Origin: Lysinibacillus xylanilyticus
GTDB lineage: Bacteria > Bacillota > Bacilli > Bacillales_A > Planococcaceae
Direction of reading: 5' to 3'
Length of the DNA stretch: 64,000 bases
Assembly: GCF_001183605.1 (NCBI RefSeq)
Contig: NZ_LFXJ01000002.1
Location: 64,501 to 128,500 of the forward strand
Part shown: positions 8,334-17,173 of the stretch, one piece after another
Layout: each line of letters starts with the position of its first letter
How positions within the stretch are numbered: the first letter of the stretch is position 1
Notes under the pieces: model-generated
Told to the model about the DNA's origin: nothing
Database searches by the model: none
Seen by the model: only the letters and a program-made list of their open reading frames with translations
Position numbers and translations under genes: made by a program

Positions 8334-8732
8334 GTGATGGTCATAAAAATCGGTGAATTTGCTACATGTATTGATCTTAGTAAAGATACAATTCGTTATT
8401 ACGAAAAAATGGGTTTATTGCATCCGGAAATAAAAAACAAACATCGTGATTATAACGAGGGTCATATCGAAATAATTAGTACTATTCTTAAACTAAAGCA
8501 ATGTGGTTTTTCACTTCAAGAAATTAAAATGCTTTTTGAATGGTCGCAAAATACTGATGAAAATGATGAATTGACAGAAGCTGAGATTCAAAATGTTCAA
8601 CAGCTGAAAATATTATTTCAAAATAAGTATAAACAGATGATTCAAAGAGAAAAAGAGATTAAACAAATAAAGCAAGTATTGCTACGTGCTGATTATAAAA
8701 TGGAGCAGCTACTAGAAAAAAATAAAGGTTAG
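8334..8732 (+). CDS. MerR-family transcriptional regulator
   Basis: A 132-residue MerR protein. The N-terminal winged helix (residues 1-70) has KIGEFATCIDLSKDTIRYYEKMGLL and the wing KNKHRDYNEGHIEII, followed by the LKQCGFSLQEIK helix and a long C-terminal dimerisation coil (about 75-128, ending QIKQVLLRADYKMEQLLEKN). There are no cysteines placed as in the metal sensors. The gene abuts the small membrane protein; start is either GTG 8334 or ATG 8337. MerR proteins usually control their own operon. A terminator follows. Confidence 0.88.
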   Translation: MMVIKIGEFATCIDLSKDTIRYYEKMGLLHPEIKNKHRDYNEGHIEIISTILKLKQCGFSLQEIKMLFEWSQNTDENDELTEAEIQNVQQLKILFQNKYKQMIQREKEIKQIKQVLLRADYKMEQLLEKNKG

Positions 8733-8756
8733 AAAAGATAATGTTTTTAAATTTTA

Positions 8757-8781
8757 CGCAGCTAATAAAGCTGTGTTTTTT
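8757..8781 (+). terminator. Rho-independent terminator
   Basis: CGCAGCT pairs with AGCTGTG (one wobble) around an AATAA loop, followed by T6. It closes the MerR transcript. Confidence 0.7.
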
Positions 8782-8848
8782 CATTTACAGAGTTAAAGGT
8801 TTTTTTTAATATACCTTGAATATATTAAAGAAAGGTGATGATAACTTT

Positions 8849-9616
8849 ATGGAAGAATGGAAAATGGCGCTTGAAGAGTTTTTAAAAGATTGGAAGAACC
8901 GAAATGATGTTGTAGGGGCACTTGTATGTGGGAGCTACATAACAGGAAATCCTTCTAGGCGTTCTGATATAGATGTACATATTATTTTATCTGATGATGT
9001 TGATTGGCGAGAGAGAGGGAATAGAATTATTAATGGTTTTCTTATAGAATATTTTGCAAATCCACCACACCAAATTCATAAATACTTTCAAGGGGATTTT
9101 CAAAACCAAAGAACAATGTCCATGGTTCAAATTATTACAGGAAAGATTCTATTTGATAACACAGGAATACTTAATGAATTAAAAATTGAAGCTGAACATT
9201 GGCTAAACAATGAATATGATGAATTAAATAAAACAGTATTAGAAATGAAAAAATATTCTCTATGGGATTCATTAGACAATTTAAAGGATTGTTTTGAACA
9301 AAAAAGAGTGGATTTCCCTTTTGTGTATTTTAACGCATTAGGTATTTTATTTTCTGAGTACTGTCAGGTTTTAAAGTTAGAAAGCATTCCGTACAATCAA
9401 GTACATTCTTATCTTGTAGATCCAGCATATATTAAAAAATATCTAAAAAGTATTTTCCCGGATTCGATATTTAAAGAAATGTTTCTAAAAGCATTACAAG
9501 AAGCGGACAAACAAAAGATGATGGAGACATATGAAGATTTAGTAAACCATGTACTTAATCAGATGGGTGGTTTTAAGATAGATGGTTGGAAAATAAAAAG
9601 TCCTGTCGAAGAATAG
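8849..9616 (+). CDS. Nucleotidyltransferase-domain protein (aminoglycoside-transferase-like)
   Basis: A 255-residue protein with an N-terminal Pol-beta-type nucleotidyltransferase domain. G28-S29 with D40 and D42 form GSYITGNPSRRSDIDVHI, the GS...DxD active site used to bind metal and NTP. A helical C-terminal part (about 105-245) resembles the substrate domain of kanamycin/streptomycin-type transferases. The substrate is unknown. The ATG at 8849 is preferred over the TTG at 8816 because AAAGGTGATG sits immediately upstream. No neighbour suggests an antitoxin partner. Resistance is only one of several possible roles. Confidence 0.8.
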   Translation: MEEWKMALEEFLKDWKNRNDVVGALVCGSYITGNPSRRSDIDVHIILSDDVDWRERGNRIINGFLIEYFANPPHQIHKYFQGDFQNQRTMSMVQIITGKILFDNTGILNELKIEAEHWLNNEYDELNKTVLEMKKYSLWDSLDNLKDCFEQKRVDFPFVYFNALGILFSEYCQVLKLESIPYNQVHSYLVDPAYIKKYLKSIFPDSIFKEMFLKALQEADKQKMMETYEDLVNHVLNQMGGFKIDGWKIKSPVEE

Positions 9617-10071
9617 GATGAGATTTGGCTGGTTAGAATAATAAAAATGTTAAAATAACACTAAAAAATAATAAAAAAATTATATGTAGTGGAGCTGGTG
9701 CAAAAACAAGACTGGTTCCATATTTTTATGTTATTATATAGATATAATATTTAAAAAATCCTCATTATTATATGAAAAAGCTAGCCAATTTTAGGACAAT
9801 TATTCCATAAAACTTAAATGAAGGTTGGGTTTATCAGTGAGGAAAAAGGAGGTTTTTCTCTTGATTTATTAAGGGAAAGGCTCGAAAAATGCACATAACT
9901 CTCATATAGATAGTTGATATTTTAATCTTTATGTAATTATGATACACTGCAATAAGGTAATAATTGATACAGAAAAGGTGTACTCCTAGGTTACTCCATG
10001 GCTTACTGTGATATCTAAGCAGGAGAGCTTTACATCCTTTCTGCAAATCTTAATATATAAGGAAGGTAAAA
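9617..10071. promoter_or_regulatory. Intergenic region with mqo promoter
   Basis: The 455-bp gap holds no convincing gene. A good sigma-A promoter is seen: TTGATA at 9914-9919, an 18-bp spacer and TATGAT at 9938-9943. This predicts an mqo leader of about 120 nt. The rest is AT-rich without clear structure. Confidence 0.55.
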
Positions 10072-11553
10072 ATGAGTAACAGACAAATTAAATCAGATGT
10101 TATCTTAATTGGTGCCGGAATCATGAGTGCTACTTTGGGGACAATGCTCAAAGAATTAGCGCCAGATTGGAAAATTACAGTGTTTGAGCAGCTCGATAAA
10201 GCTGGTGAAGAAAGTTCACACGAATTAAATAATGCGGGAACTGGACATGCGGCACTTTGTGAGCTTAACTACACTTCAGAGAAAAAAGACGGATCAATCG
10301 ATATCAGCAAAGCGATTAACGTTAATGAACAGTTCCATGTTTCAAGACAGTTCTGGTCTTACCTTGTGAACAATAAACTGATCAATAATCCACAAGACTT
10401 TATTATGCCTTTACCTCATATGAGTTTAGTACAAGGGAAAGAAAATGTAGAGTTTCTAAAAAAACGTCATGAAACAATGACAAAAAATCCTTTATTCCAA
10501 GGTATGGAATTTTCTGATAACCCAGAAAAGCTAATGGAATGGATTCCTCTTATTATGGAGAATCGTTCAGCAGATGAAGCTATCGCTGCGACAAAAATTG
10601 ACACTGGTACAGACGTTAACTTTGGTTCATTAACACGTATGTTAATCGACCACTTAAAAACTCAAAATGTTGACATCAACTACAATCATAGTGTTCAAAG
10701 CATGAAACGTACTAGCGATGGTTCATGGGAAGTACGAGTACACGACAAAAATGGCTGTAAAATGGAATACCATACAGCGAAGTTTGTCTTCCTTGGTGCT
10801 GGTGGAGGAAGCCTAGAATTACTACAAAAATCAGGTATTCCTGAAGGGAAACACATTGGTGGATTCCCAATCAGTGGATTATTCTTACAATGTAAAAACC
10901 AAGAAGTTGCTGAACAACATCATGCGAAAGTATACGGAAAAGCTAAAGTTGGTGCTCCACCAATGTCTGTTCCGCATCTTGATACACGCTATATTGATAA
11001 CAAAAAATCATTACTATTTGGACCGTTCGCAGGTTTCTCACCTAAGTTCTTAAAAACAGGTTCAAATATGGACTTATTTGCTTCTGTAAAACCGCATAAT
11101 ATTACAACGTTATTAGCGGCAGGAGTAAAAGAAATGGGATTAACAAAATATTTAATCCAACAGCTTATGCTATCTAAAGAACAACGTATGGAAGAGCTAC
11201 GTGAATTCATCCCGAATGCTAAGAGCGATGATTGGGATATTATTGTAGCTGGTCAACGTGTACAAGTTATTAAAGATACTGAAGCTGGCGGTAAAGGAAC
11301 GCTTCAATTTGGTACTGAAGTTGTAAGTGCTTCTGATGGATCAATTGCTGCATTACTTGGAGCTTCTCCTGGTGCTTCTACTGCCGTACACGTTATGCTT
11401 GAGGTAATCAATAAATGCTTCCCTCAACATGTTCAAGAATGGGAATCTAAAATTAAAGAAATGATTCCATCTTATGGCAAGTCGTTAGCAGAAAACCCAG
11501 AGCTTCTTAAAGAAATTAATGAATCAACAGACGAAGCGCTTCGTTTAAAATAA
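10072..11553 (+). CDS. mqo: Malate:quinone oxidoreductase
   Basis: A 493-residue FAD-dependent enzyme that oxidises malate to oxaloacetate and passes the electrons to the quinone pool at the membrane, bypassing NAD-linked malate dehydrogenase. The N-terminal Rossmann motif is [17 protein letters not shown] (residues 10-26). Other family signatures are [21 protein letters not shown] (about 51-71), [17 protein letters not shown] and the C-terminal [15 protein letters not shown]. The length matches the family. A GGAAGGT ribosome site precedes the ATG, and the gene has its own promoter and terminator. Confidence 0.97.
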   Translation: MSNRQIKSDVILIGAGIMSATLGTMLKELAPDWKITVFEQLDKAGEESSHELNNAGTGHAALCELNYTSEKKDGSIDISKAINVNEQFHVSRQFWSYLVNNKLINNPQDFIMPLPHMSLVQGKENVEFLKKRHETMTKNPLFQGMEFSDNPEKLMEWIPLIMENRSADEAIAATKIDTGTDVNFGSLTRMLIDHLKTQNVDINYNHSVQSMKRTSDGSWEVRVHDKNGCKMEYHTAKFVFLGAGGGSLELLQKSGIPEGKHIGGFPISGLFLQCKNQEVAEQHHAKVYGKAKVGAPPMSVPHLDTRYIDNKKSLLFGPFAGFSPKFLKTGSNMDLFASVKPHNITTLLAAGVKEMGLTKYLIQQLMLSKEQRMEELREFIPNAKSDDWDIIVAGQRVQVIKDTEAGGKGTLQFGTEVVSASDGSIAALLGASPGASTAVHVMLEVINKCFPQHVQEWESKIKEMIPSYGKSLAENPELLKEINESTDEALRLK

Positions 11554-11604
11554 AATCTATGTAGTAACAAAGCATCTAAGCATTTGTTTCTACAAAATAT
11601 AATA

Positions 11605-11647
11605 TAGAACCTTCATTCTAATTTTGGAATGAAGGTTCTATTTTTTT
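11605..11647 (+). terminator. Rho-independent terminator of mqo
   Basis: TAGAACCTTCATTC (11605-11618) pairs with GAATGAAGGTTCTA (11627-11640), followed by T7. Confidence 0.9.
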
Positions 11648-11808
11648 ATTTCTTGAATCGATAAGGAAGAGTATTTTGAAAAAAATTTTTGATGAGTAAA
11701 AATAAGTTATGGCAGGAATTTCAAAACATATTAACTAATATATTTAAAAAGGCATTAATTAATGACAAAATCAATGATTTAACGAAAAAAAGTTGAATGG
11801 AGAGCAAG

Positions 11809-12384
11809 ATGAGAAACATACTGATGAAGTATATGACGAAGTATTCGGCTCTTAATGAAGAACAACAACAAGCGATTGTTGAAGAGATACAAATTGAGGA
11901 GTTTAAAAAAGGAACAACCCTCCTAAGACAAGGAGACGTTCCAACTAAATGTTATTTTGTATTAAAGGGATGTATTAGGCAGTATGCTGTAGATGAGGCA
12001 GGAAAGGAAGTCACGTCTAATTTCTACACAGAAGAACAAGCCATTTCGAATATGAATCATCATAAACAGGATAAGTCATCCTCGTACACATTCTCCTGTT
12101 TAGAGGATTGTACATTGGTTGTGGGCGATCTTGTTACTGAAAAAGATATGTATTACAAATATACGCAATTGGAAGCAATGACTCGTAGGATGATTGAGCA
12201 TAGCTTTGGTGAGATGCAAGATGAATTAGCTGCATTTATTGCATCTACACCAGAGGAACGCTATAAATCATTATTACAGAAACGGCCTTATTTAGTTGAT
12301 CGTGTGCCTCAACATCAATTAGCAAGTTACCTTGGTATTACGCCAGAATCCTTAAGTAGAATTAAGAAGCGAATTAAGTGTTAG
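11809..12384 (+). CDS. Crp/Fnr-family transcriptional regulator
   Basis: A 191-residue protein with a cyclic-nucleotide-binding-type beta barrel (about 20-120: KKGTTLLRQGDVPTKCYFVLKGCIRQY) and a C-terminal helix-turn-helix (about 165-190: VPQHQLASYLGITPESLSRIKKRI). It lacks the N-terminal cysteines of oxygen-sensing Fnr, so it more likely senses another signal or none. ATG 11809 is preferred to ATG 11797, because the earlier codon is itself part of the GGAG ribosome site. It converges on the DUF4386 gene 8 bp away. Confidence 0.88.
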   Translation: MRNILMKYMTKYSALNEEQQQAIVEEIQIEEFKKGTTLLRQGDVPTKCYFVLKGCIRQYAVDEAGKEVTSNFYTEEQAISNMNHHKQDKSSSYTFSCLEDCTLVVGDLVTEKDMYYKYTQLEAMTRRMIEHSFGEMQDELAAFIASTPEERYKSLLQKRPYLVDRVPQHQLASYLGITPESLSRIKKRIKC

Positions 12385-12391
12385 GGGGGTG

Positions 12392-13108
12392 TTATAAAGC
12401 TTTAGAGATTTTTCCTCCTCTAATTAGCAACCATATACCAAAGCCTAACTCTCCTAAAATCATGGGTACATTAAATATAAGTTTAAGAATTGAAATAACC
12501 TCATCATATTGTGGAAAAAACGCGATAAATACATTAATAGTGATATAACCTATTGCAGCAAGCAACAATAAGATGCTAATGACTTTAGGGATTTCGGACG
12601 ATTTGAAAACAATATAGCCTATAACCATAAGGTGCCCTCCAAAAATAATTAAATCAATAGCCCAAATTGTTTCAAATGCGTTAAGAAATAACATGACATG
12701 TGCCTGAAGTTGATCAATATTAAATGAAAAATTACCTGTACCATTAAAAAGAAGTAATACAAAGACTAAATTTAGAATGGCAATGCCTAATATAGTCGTA
12801 TAGGTAAGGCGGAGCCATGCTGCAAGCAACGCAAGACTTCTATTAATAGGCTCTAGAAAAGTATAAAACGCCCATGTAACTATAATGTCAGTAATTAGGA
12901 TGATAACCCAGCCAAAAATTTCAGCTTTGAAAAGTGTATTTGATGACTTTAAGTTATTAAAAGTAGTACTAGCATCTCCTTGCAGCACAAGGTTTTCATG
13001 GACAAATCCATAGGAAAAAAATGCGGCAAGTGCCAGAATGATGAGAGCCGTTCCCCCAATTAAAGCCGATTTTCGTCGGTTTGAATGTCCGTGTAGTATT
13101 GTATCCAT
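12392..13108 (-). CDS. DUF4386 family membrane protein
   Basis: A 238-residue integral membrane protein with six or so predicted helices and the features of DUF4386: an RRKSALIGG start, then helices around AAFFSYGFV, WVIILITDIIVTWAFYTF, the LAAWLRLTYT motif, ETIWAIDLIIFGGHLMVIGYIVF and a final ILGELGFGIWLLIRG. Function is unknown. The ATG at 13108 is chosen because AAAGGAGGATTTGGT precedes it; an upstream ATG would add a hydrophilic stretch with no ribosome site. It is convergent with the Crp/Fnr gene. Confidence 0.85.
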   Translation of the reverse strand: MDTILHGHSNRRKSALIGGTALIILALAAFFSYGFVHENLVLQGDASTTFNNLKSSNTLFKAEIFGWVIILITDIIVTWAFYTFLEPINRSLALLAAWLRLTYTTILGIAILNLVFVLLLFNGTGNFSFNIDQLQAHVMLFLNAFETIWAIDLIIFGGHLMVIGYIVFKSSEIPKVISILLLLAAIGYITINVFIAFFPQYDEVISILKLIFNVPMILGELGFGIWLLIRGGKISKAL

Positions 13109-13233
13109 ACCAAATCCTCCTTTTAAAGTTGTTTTTATTTTAAAAGGAGGATCCTGATGGAGCATTGACTTAAATCAAGGAATAAAAAATATTATTATGA
13201 TTCTTAGGATCACAACGACATCCTCGAGAGGGG

Positions 13234-13267
13234 GCACATCTTTTGATTAACTAAAAGATGTGCTTTT
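13234..13267. terminator. Terminator-like hairpin
   Basis: GCACATCTTTT (13234-13244) pairs perfectly with AAAAGATGTGC (13253-13263), followed by T4 on the plus strand. It lies just past the end of the minus-strand gene at 13273. Confidence 0.6.
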
Positions 13268-13272
13268 CCATG

Positions 13273-13554
13273 TTAATACCTAAGCTTCGAAAAGCAAAAT
13301 AGGATAGAGCGTTTAACATATATGGAGCAAAAGAACAGGAGTAAGGATACAAGGAGAGCGAGGGGAATGCTAAAAATAACCGGAAGCTCAACGCCATACC
13401 AAATCCCCATCTTTATTTGCTCGAGGCCAAATGTTCGTAAAATACCTGCTAGTATTGACAATAATGCACTTAAGACCAAACCTACATAGAGGACAGATAA
13501 TACAAGGAGTGCCAACGAGCAAAAAAAGGACTGAACGATTTTTTTGAATATCAT
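13273..13554 (-). CDS. Small two-helix membrane protein
   Basis: A 93-residue hydrophobic protein with two predicted membrane spans (about 10-40 and 55-80), a short loop (RTFGLEQIKMGIWYGVELP) and a basic C-terminus. No family was recognised. Its start overlaps the stop of the upstream bactofilin-like gene by one base (TAATG), so the two are one translationally coupled unit, and the membrane protein may anchor or accompany the cytoskeletal-type protein. Confidence 0.65.
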   Translation of the reverse strand: MIFKKIVQSFFCSLALLVLSVLYVGLVLSALLSILAGILRTFGLEQIKMGIWYGVELPVIFSIPLALLVSLLLFFCSIYVKRSILFCFSKLRY

Positions 13555-14210
13555 TATTCCTTCTCCCTCCGTACAATTTGTTGTACTTTAGCGTTGGGAG
13601 CAATTGAATAGCTATCAGTATAGTAAAGTGTTTTTACTCTACAATTACTTCCCACAGTGACAACATCTCCTTCGACAACTTCCGCATTTGTATAGGAAAG
13701 ACGTATATTTTTCCCTTTTATACAATGACAAATTAATTTTTTCTTTAATAAAGGAAGAACAGAAATCTTATCTTTCTCTATGCATATTTCATCTGCAATA
13801 AGCTCCCCAATTCTACTTTCACCAGACAGTTTTAAATGAAAAAGCTTGGCTAGTATTTCTGCAGCTTTCACAATACCGATTGCATCGACAGTTTCGGCTT
13901 CTAAACTTTGTTTAATGGTCAATTTCCCAGAACTATTCAATTTTGTTACTTGCCCATTGTGCATATTTAAGCTCCCGGCATTTTTAATCTCATTAATTTT
14001 ACAAAAATCTTTTATAGTACATGATCCTGAACTATTTAACATCTGCGCCTCAATGCGAGAATGAAAAGAACTATGGCCATGAGTAGAGATTTTTTTTACG
14101 CGTACCTCTTGGTGAAAAGTAACGAAGCCCCGGATATTTAATTGCTCACAATCTGCTTCTAAATCTTTAATATTGCCATTTGTAAGAGTTACAGTGCGTA
14201 GTTTATGCAT
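13554..14210 (-). CDS. Bactofilin/polymer-forming-like repeat protein
   Basis: About 218 residues with a repeated short beta-strand pattern (LNIRGFVTFHQEVRVKKIS, MLNSSGSCTIKDF, INEIKNAGSLNMHNGQVTKL, LNSSGKLTIKQSLEAETVDAIG), as expected for a right-handed beta-helix of the bactofilin/polymer-forming family (compare YhbE/YhbF of Bacillus). No signal peptide is present. Such proteins polymerise at the inner membrane face. ATG 14210 (or TTG 14213) suits the AAGGAG at 14223-14228 better than the GTG at 14222, which touches the ribosome site. A perfect 20-bp palindrome lies directly upstream, probably a regulatory site. It is coupled to the small membrane gene downstream. Confidence 0.7.
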   Translation of the reverse strand: MHKLRTVTLTNGNIKDLEADCEQLNIRGFVTFHQEVRVKKISTHGHSSFHSRIEAQMLNSSGSCTIKDFCKINEIKNAGSLNMHNGQVTKLNSSGKLTIKQSLEAETVDAIGIVKAAEILAKLFHLKLSGESRIGELIADEICIEKDKISVLPLLKKKLICHCIKGKNIRLSYTNAEVVEGDVVTVGSNCRVKTLYYTDSYSIAPNAKVQQIVRREKE

Positions 14211-14229
14211 CAAAACAATCACTCCTTGT

Positions 14230-14278
14230 ACTTTAATTAATATATATTTTAATAATTGAAATATATATTAATTAAAGT
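14230..14278. promoter_or_regulatory. Perfect 20-bp inverted repeat (candidate operator)
   Basis: ACTTTAATTAATATATATTT at 14230-14249 is exactly complementary to 14259-14278 around a 9-base centre. It lies immediately upstream of the bactofilin-like gene and 190 bp past the end of a MarR gene. MarR proteins bind AT-rich palindromes, so this may be an operator; a hairpin at the mRNA 5' end is the alternative. Confidence 0.5.
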
Positions 14279-14471
14279 ATATGCGACTCCATTTTGTCAA
14301 GAACTAATAAAGCAAAACTTTAATCAGTGGAGGAGTCTTGTACCTGACACTTCACTTTTGGTACAGATAAAATTACTGCCCGTTAAAGCGGGGGAATTGC
14401 CAAAACATGTGCCAAAAGGGTTCCTGAATACTTTCTGGGCAATAAAAAAAGGATTTCAATTGTATGAAATC

Positions 14472-14885
14472 CTAAAAAATTTTCTTCATTAACTGATTAA
14501 CCTCATGCAATGTTGTTGCCATGTCTATCAGCTTTTCCTGTGGAAACTTTAAAAATAAATCTTGAACCTTCAATTCACCGTTATTAGTTAAAATCATTTT
14601 TACAACACGACGATCTTCTTTCTCTCTAATCCGCTCTACTAATTCCAACTTTTCCAGCTTATCGCACATCGATGTAACGGCTCCTGGTGTCACACTAAAG
14701 AACTCAGCGATTTCTGTTGCTTTCATACCACCATTAATCTTTAGCTGAAGTAGGAGAATCAGTTGGTTTTGAGATAATGATTCACCCTCAGATAAGAGGT
14801 TTACAAACATTTTTGATTTATATTGTATTTCAAGCATCTCGCTCATAATGATTTCTACATTGTGCAATTGATCATTTTTTGACAT
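14472..14885 (-). CDS. MarR-family transcriptional regulator
   Basis: A 137-residue MarR protein. The central winged helix (about 50-100) reads LSQNQLILLLQLKINGGMKATEIAEFFSVTPGAVTSMCDKL, followed by the wing RIREKEDRRVVKMILT with the conserved DRR; flanking helices form the dimer interface. It is transcribed towards the bactofilin-like operon, with the palindrome at 14230-14278 between them. The ligand is unknown. The start at 14885 lacks a perfect ribosome site (AACGGGCTGTGAT). Confidence 0.9.
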   Translation of the reverse strand: MSKNDQLHNVEIIMSEMLEIQYKSKMFVNLLSEGESLSQNQLILLLQLKINGGMKATEIAEFFSVTPGAVTSMCDKLEKLELVERIREKEDRRVVKMILTNNGELKVQDLFLKFPQEKLIDMATTLHEVNQLMKKIF

Positions 14886-14961
14886 AATATCACAGCCCGT
14901 TAAAATATTTAATAACTAAATTATATAGTAAATAAATAATAGGGGCTACTATCGATATCCT

Positions 14962-15028
14962 TTAGGGAACGGACGCCCCCAGGAAAGCACCCAGGCGCAA
15001 CGGAAATCAACCCTACTTTATGGTGAAG
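14962..15028 (+). repeat. Family B intergenic repeat
   Basis: Contains GGAACGGACGCCCCCAGGAAAG, then GCACCCAGGCGCAACGGAAAT and a tail ending TTTATGGTGAAG. It shares an order of motifs (CGGACGCCCC, GGCGC/AGCGCC, ACGGAAAT, TTATGGTGATGAG) with the elements at 58020-58098 and 19060-19113. Confidence 0.55.
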
Positions 15029-15033
15029 AACAT

Positions 15034-16065
15034 TTATTTCACAAATGTATCGCACATCCATTCATAAAATTTTTCCTTCTCTTCAAATTGTGGATAATGA
15101 GCTGATTGTTCAAAGGCAATAAATTCTTTTTTATCGGCTTCAATCATATCAAAGTATTTTCTCGCTTGGTTAGATGAAGTTTCATAATCATATTTACCCA
15201 TAACAAAATAGCATGGTAACTCGAGTTTTTTTACTTTTGTAGGTAAAGGGTTTTTTATTACTTCCTTTAATAAAGCCTTTTGCGAGATGGATATGCCATA
15301 GCTATAACGAATGATATCTAATAAGTTATACTCACGACTGAATAACATACCTATGCTATTCCCATCAGGGTTATCAATAAGTCTTGAAGCTCCACCATAT
15401 TTTGCAATATATTCCCGTGGAATAAACGTCTCGCCATTTTCAACTTGTTCAGTTAACCCTTGTAAATATAAAACATCATCCTTATTGCCAGCATTTTCGG
15501 CTTGCTGAATAACGTAATTCAAAGCGTCAATTTCGCTACCTACTTGATCACTCATCTGTCCAATTCCAACATATGCTGTATATTTTTCAGGAGCTTTAGA
15601 GGCAGCTTGAGTTGCAATATACGTACCATAAGAATGGCCAATTAATATTACTTTTTCTTTGCCAAGACGATCTGATATATAATCCGTCAAGGCCAATAAA
15701 TCATCTACGAGTAAGTCTGATGAAAGATTAGAATAATCCTCAAAAAAATGATATGATTTTCCGCTTGCTCTTTGGTCGTAATTCACAACTGTAAAATTGT
15801 TTTCCAATAAGTTTTGATACTTACTGGCATACGGTATTTCCGAACATCCAGGCCCTCCATGGACAAAAATAATAACGGGATTATCCTTATCTTTGCCACG
15901 TATCATAATTTCATGATCACTTCCATTTATCTTTACTTGCTCTAATGTACTAACACTGTTATTACCTTTTATATGGGAAGTCCATGTAGGGAATAAAAGC
16001 GCTGTTATGAGTAATACGAAGGTAATTATTCCAGTATATTTTATAAATTTCATTATCTGCTTCAT
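15034..16065 (-). CDS. Alpha/beta hydrolase with N-terminal membrane anchor
   Basis: A 343-residue serine hydrolase. An N-terminal hydrophobic helix (about 8-26) anchors or exports it. The hydrolase fold has the HGGPG oxyanion motif (69-73), typical of the proline iminopeptidase branch (peptidase family S33), nucleophile S145 in GHSYG, D293 in GKYDYETS and H323 in QSAHYPQFE, which complete the triad. The substrate is unknown. The ATG at 16065 has AGGGGTGATTAG upstream. It is followed, rather than preceded, by the family B repeat and appears monocistronic. Confidence 0.87.
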   Translation of the reverse strand: MKQIMKFIKYTGIITFVLLITALLFPTWTSHIKGNNSVSTLEQVKINGSDHEIMIRGKDKDNPVIIFVHGGPGCSEIPYASKYQNLLENNFTVVNYDQRASGKSYHFFEDYSNLSSDLLVDDLLALTDYISDRLGKEKVILIGHSYGTYIATQAASKAPEKYTAYVGIGQMSDQVGSEIDALNYVIQQAENAGNKDDVLYLQGLTEQVENGETFIPREYIAKYGGASRLIDNPDGNSIGMLFSREYNLLDIIRYSYGISISQKALLKEVIKNPLPTKVKKLELPCYFVMGKYDYETSSNQARKYFDMIEADKKEFIAFEQSAHYPQFEEKEKFYEWMCDTFVK

Positions 16066-16103
16066 CTAATCACCCCTGTGAACGCGAATTATAATCGCAA
16101 TTT

Positions 16104-16769
16104 TTAGACTTTTTCAGGAAGAGTTGTTGATCTGTACATTTTTCTTTTATAAACATAAAAATACATGCTAAGGGGCCACCAGAGAACTACAAAGATTGGA
16201 TAAAACGCCCATATTATTCCTGGTGAAGAGACAATATTTACTGTAATAAAAAAGATACTAATAAGAACTGTAGCGGTAACAGAGAATGCTACAAACGTTT
16301 TTCTTTGTGCGTGGTATAAAGCTAAGGGCCACCAAATTACTAAAAAAGATGGATAGATCGCCCAAGGGTATGGATGGGATAAAATAATATTTAATAAGGA
16401 GTAATAAATAATGGTACTTGCACAGCCTATCAGTGCAATTTTTAATGTTTTTGCTTTTTCCTCTAAATACATAAGAATTGGCCACCAAATGATTGGATAA
16501 ATCGCATAAATGAACCATATATAATCGGGCGAGTATAAATAATTCTCAATGATAAGAAAAGCAATAATCAGTGTGCTACAAACAAGAGAATATTGTTTAT
16601 ACATTCTTTTAGACATAAAGAATAACGTTATTGGCCATAGCAAAACAAGTAAGCACGGATAAATAAACCAAAGCTCCTGAGGTGACGTCGTATAATTGAC
16701 GATCCCTAAAAAAATCATTGTCATCAAACAACCTACAATCGAAAAGTTAATCAAGTTTTTCATGTTCAT
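16104..16769 (-). CDS. Membrane protein of four tandem 51-residue WWP modules
   Basis: A 221-residue integral membrane protein built from four repeats, each with two helices. Each repeat ends in the pattern W-x-x-Y-P-x5-WWP-x3-Y followed by basic residues: LWFIYPCLLVLLWP, YAIYPIIWWPILMY, WAIYPSFLVIWWPLALY and WAFYPIFVVLWWPLSMY. The motif prolines fall at residues 46, 97, 148 and 199, an exact period of 51. The unit resembles half of a 2TM-type domain, but function is unknown. It overlaps the upstream HAAS-like gene by 4 bases; that protein carries one more copy of the same module. The operon begins with a PadR regulator. Confidence 0.8.
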   Translation of the reverse strand: MNMKNLINFSIVGCLMTMIFLGIVNYTTSPQELWFIYPCLLVLLWPITLFFMSKRMYKQYSLVCSTLIIAFLIIENYLYSPDYIWFIYAIYPIIWWPILMYLEEKAKTLKIALIGCASTIIYYSLLNIILSHPYPWAIYPSFLVIWWPLALYHAQRKTFVAFSVTATVLISIFFITVNIVSSPGIIWAFYPIFVVLWWPLSMYFYVYKRKMYRSTTLPEKV

Positions 16770-17173
16770 TCACTCCATTTCTTACGTGACCAAACGAAGT
16801 ACATAGATAATGGCCACCATAATATTGCGAAGATCGGATAGATTGCCCAAATTGTATCTGGTGTATAGTAAAGATTAATAAAAATAAAAAATGCAATAAT
16901 TAAGCCACTACCCCATATAGAGAATTCTAAATTTAATTTAGACATGTTTTTCTTTCCGGGCTCCTTCACGCCTAATTCCTTTTTTAAATCCTCAATATCT
17001 CCAAATTCCACGATGGCTTTGTTGATGGCATCCTCTTGTTCTTTCCCTTGATCCATCAAATAAAATACTTTTTCCTCAAGATTTTGAATGATTTCTTGTT
17101 TAACCATCTCTGTTTCTTTATTACGAGGAATGTCTTTAAAAAGCTCATCAATATGATTTTTTATTTTTTTCAT
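16766..17173 (-). CDS. HAAS-like (permease prefix) protein with one WWP module
   Basis: A 135-residue protein. The N-terminal soluble helical part (1-70: KKIKNHIDELFKDIP..., NKAIVEFGDIEDLKKELG) is the HAAS/permease-prefix domain often encoded next to PadR regulators. After a linker, two membrane helices carry WAIYPIFAILWWPLSMYF, the same module that is repeated four times in the next gene. ATG 17173 is chosen from the GGAGGGCTTAGA ribosome site; it overlaps the PadR stop by 4 bases (ATGA). HAAS domains are thought to bind PadR-family partners, so it may link the membrane modules to the regulator. Confidence 0.8.
   Translation of the reverse strand: MKKIKNHIDELFKDIPRNKETEMVKQEIIQNLEEKVFYLMDQGKEQEDAINKAIVEFGDIEDLKKELGVKEPGKKNMSKLNLEFSIWGSGLIIAFFIFINLYYTPDTIWAIYPIFAILWWPLSMYFVWSRKKWSE

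Noticed and set aside
9834-10046. 70-codon minus-strand frame upstream of mqo
   Set aside because: It covers the mqo promoter and leader, with no ribosome site and no recognisable composition.
14256-14492. 78-codon plus-strand frame starting inside the palindrome
   Set aside because: Its start lies in the 20-bp inverted repeat, it lacks a ribosome site and it overlaps the end of the MarR gene. Probably chance or a relic.
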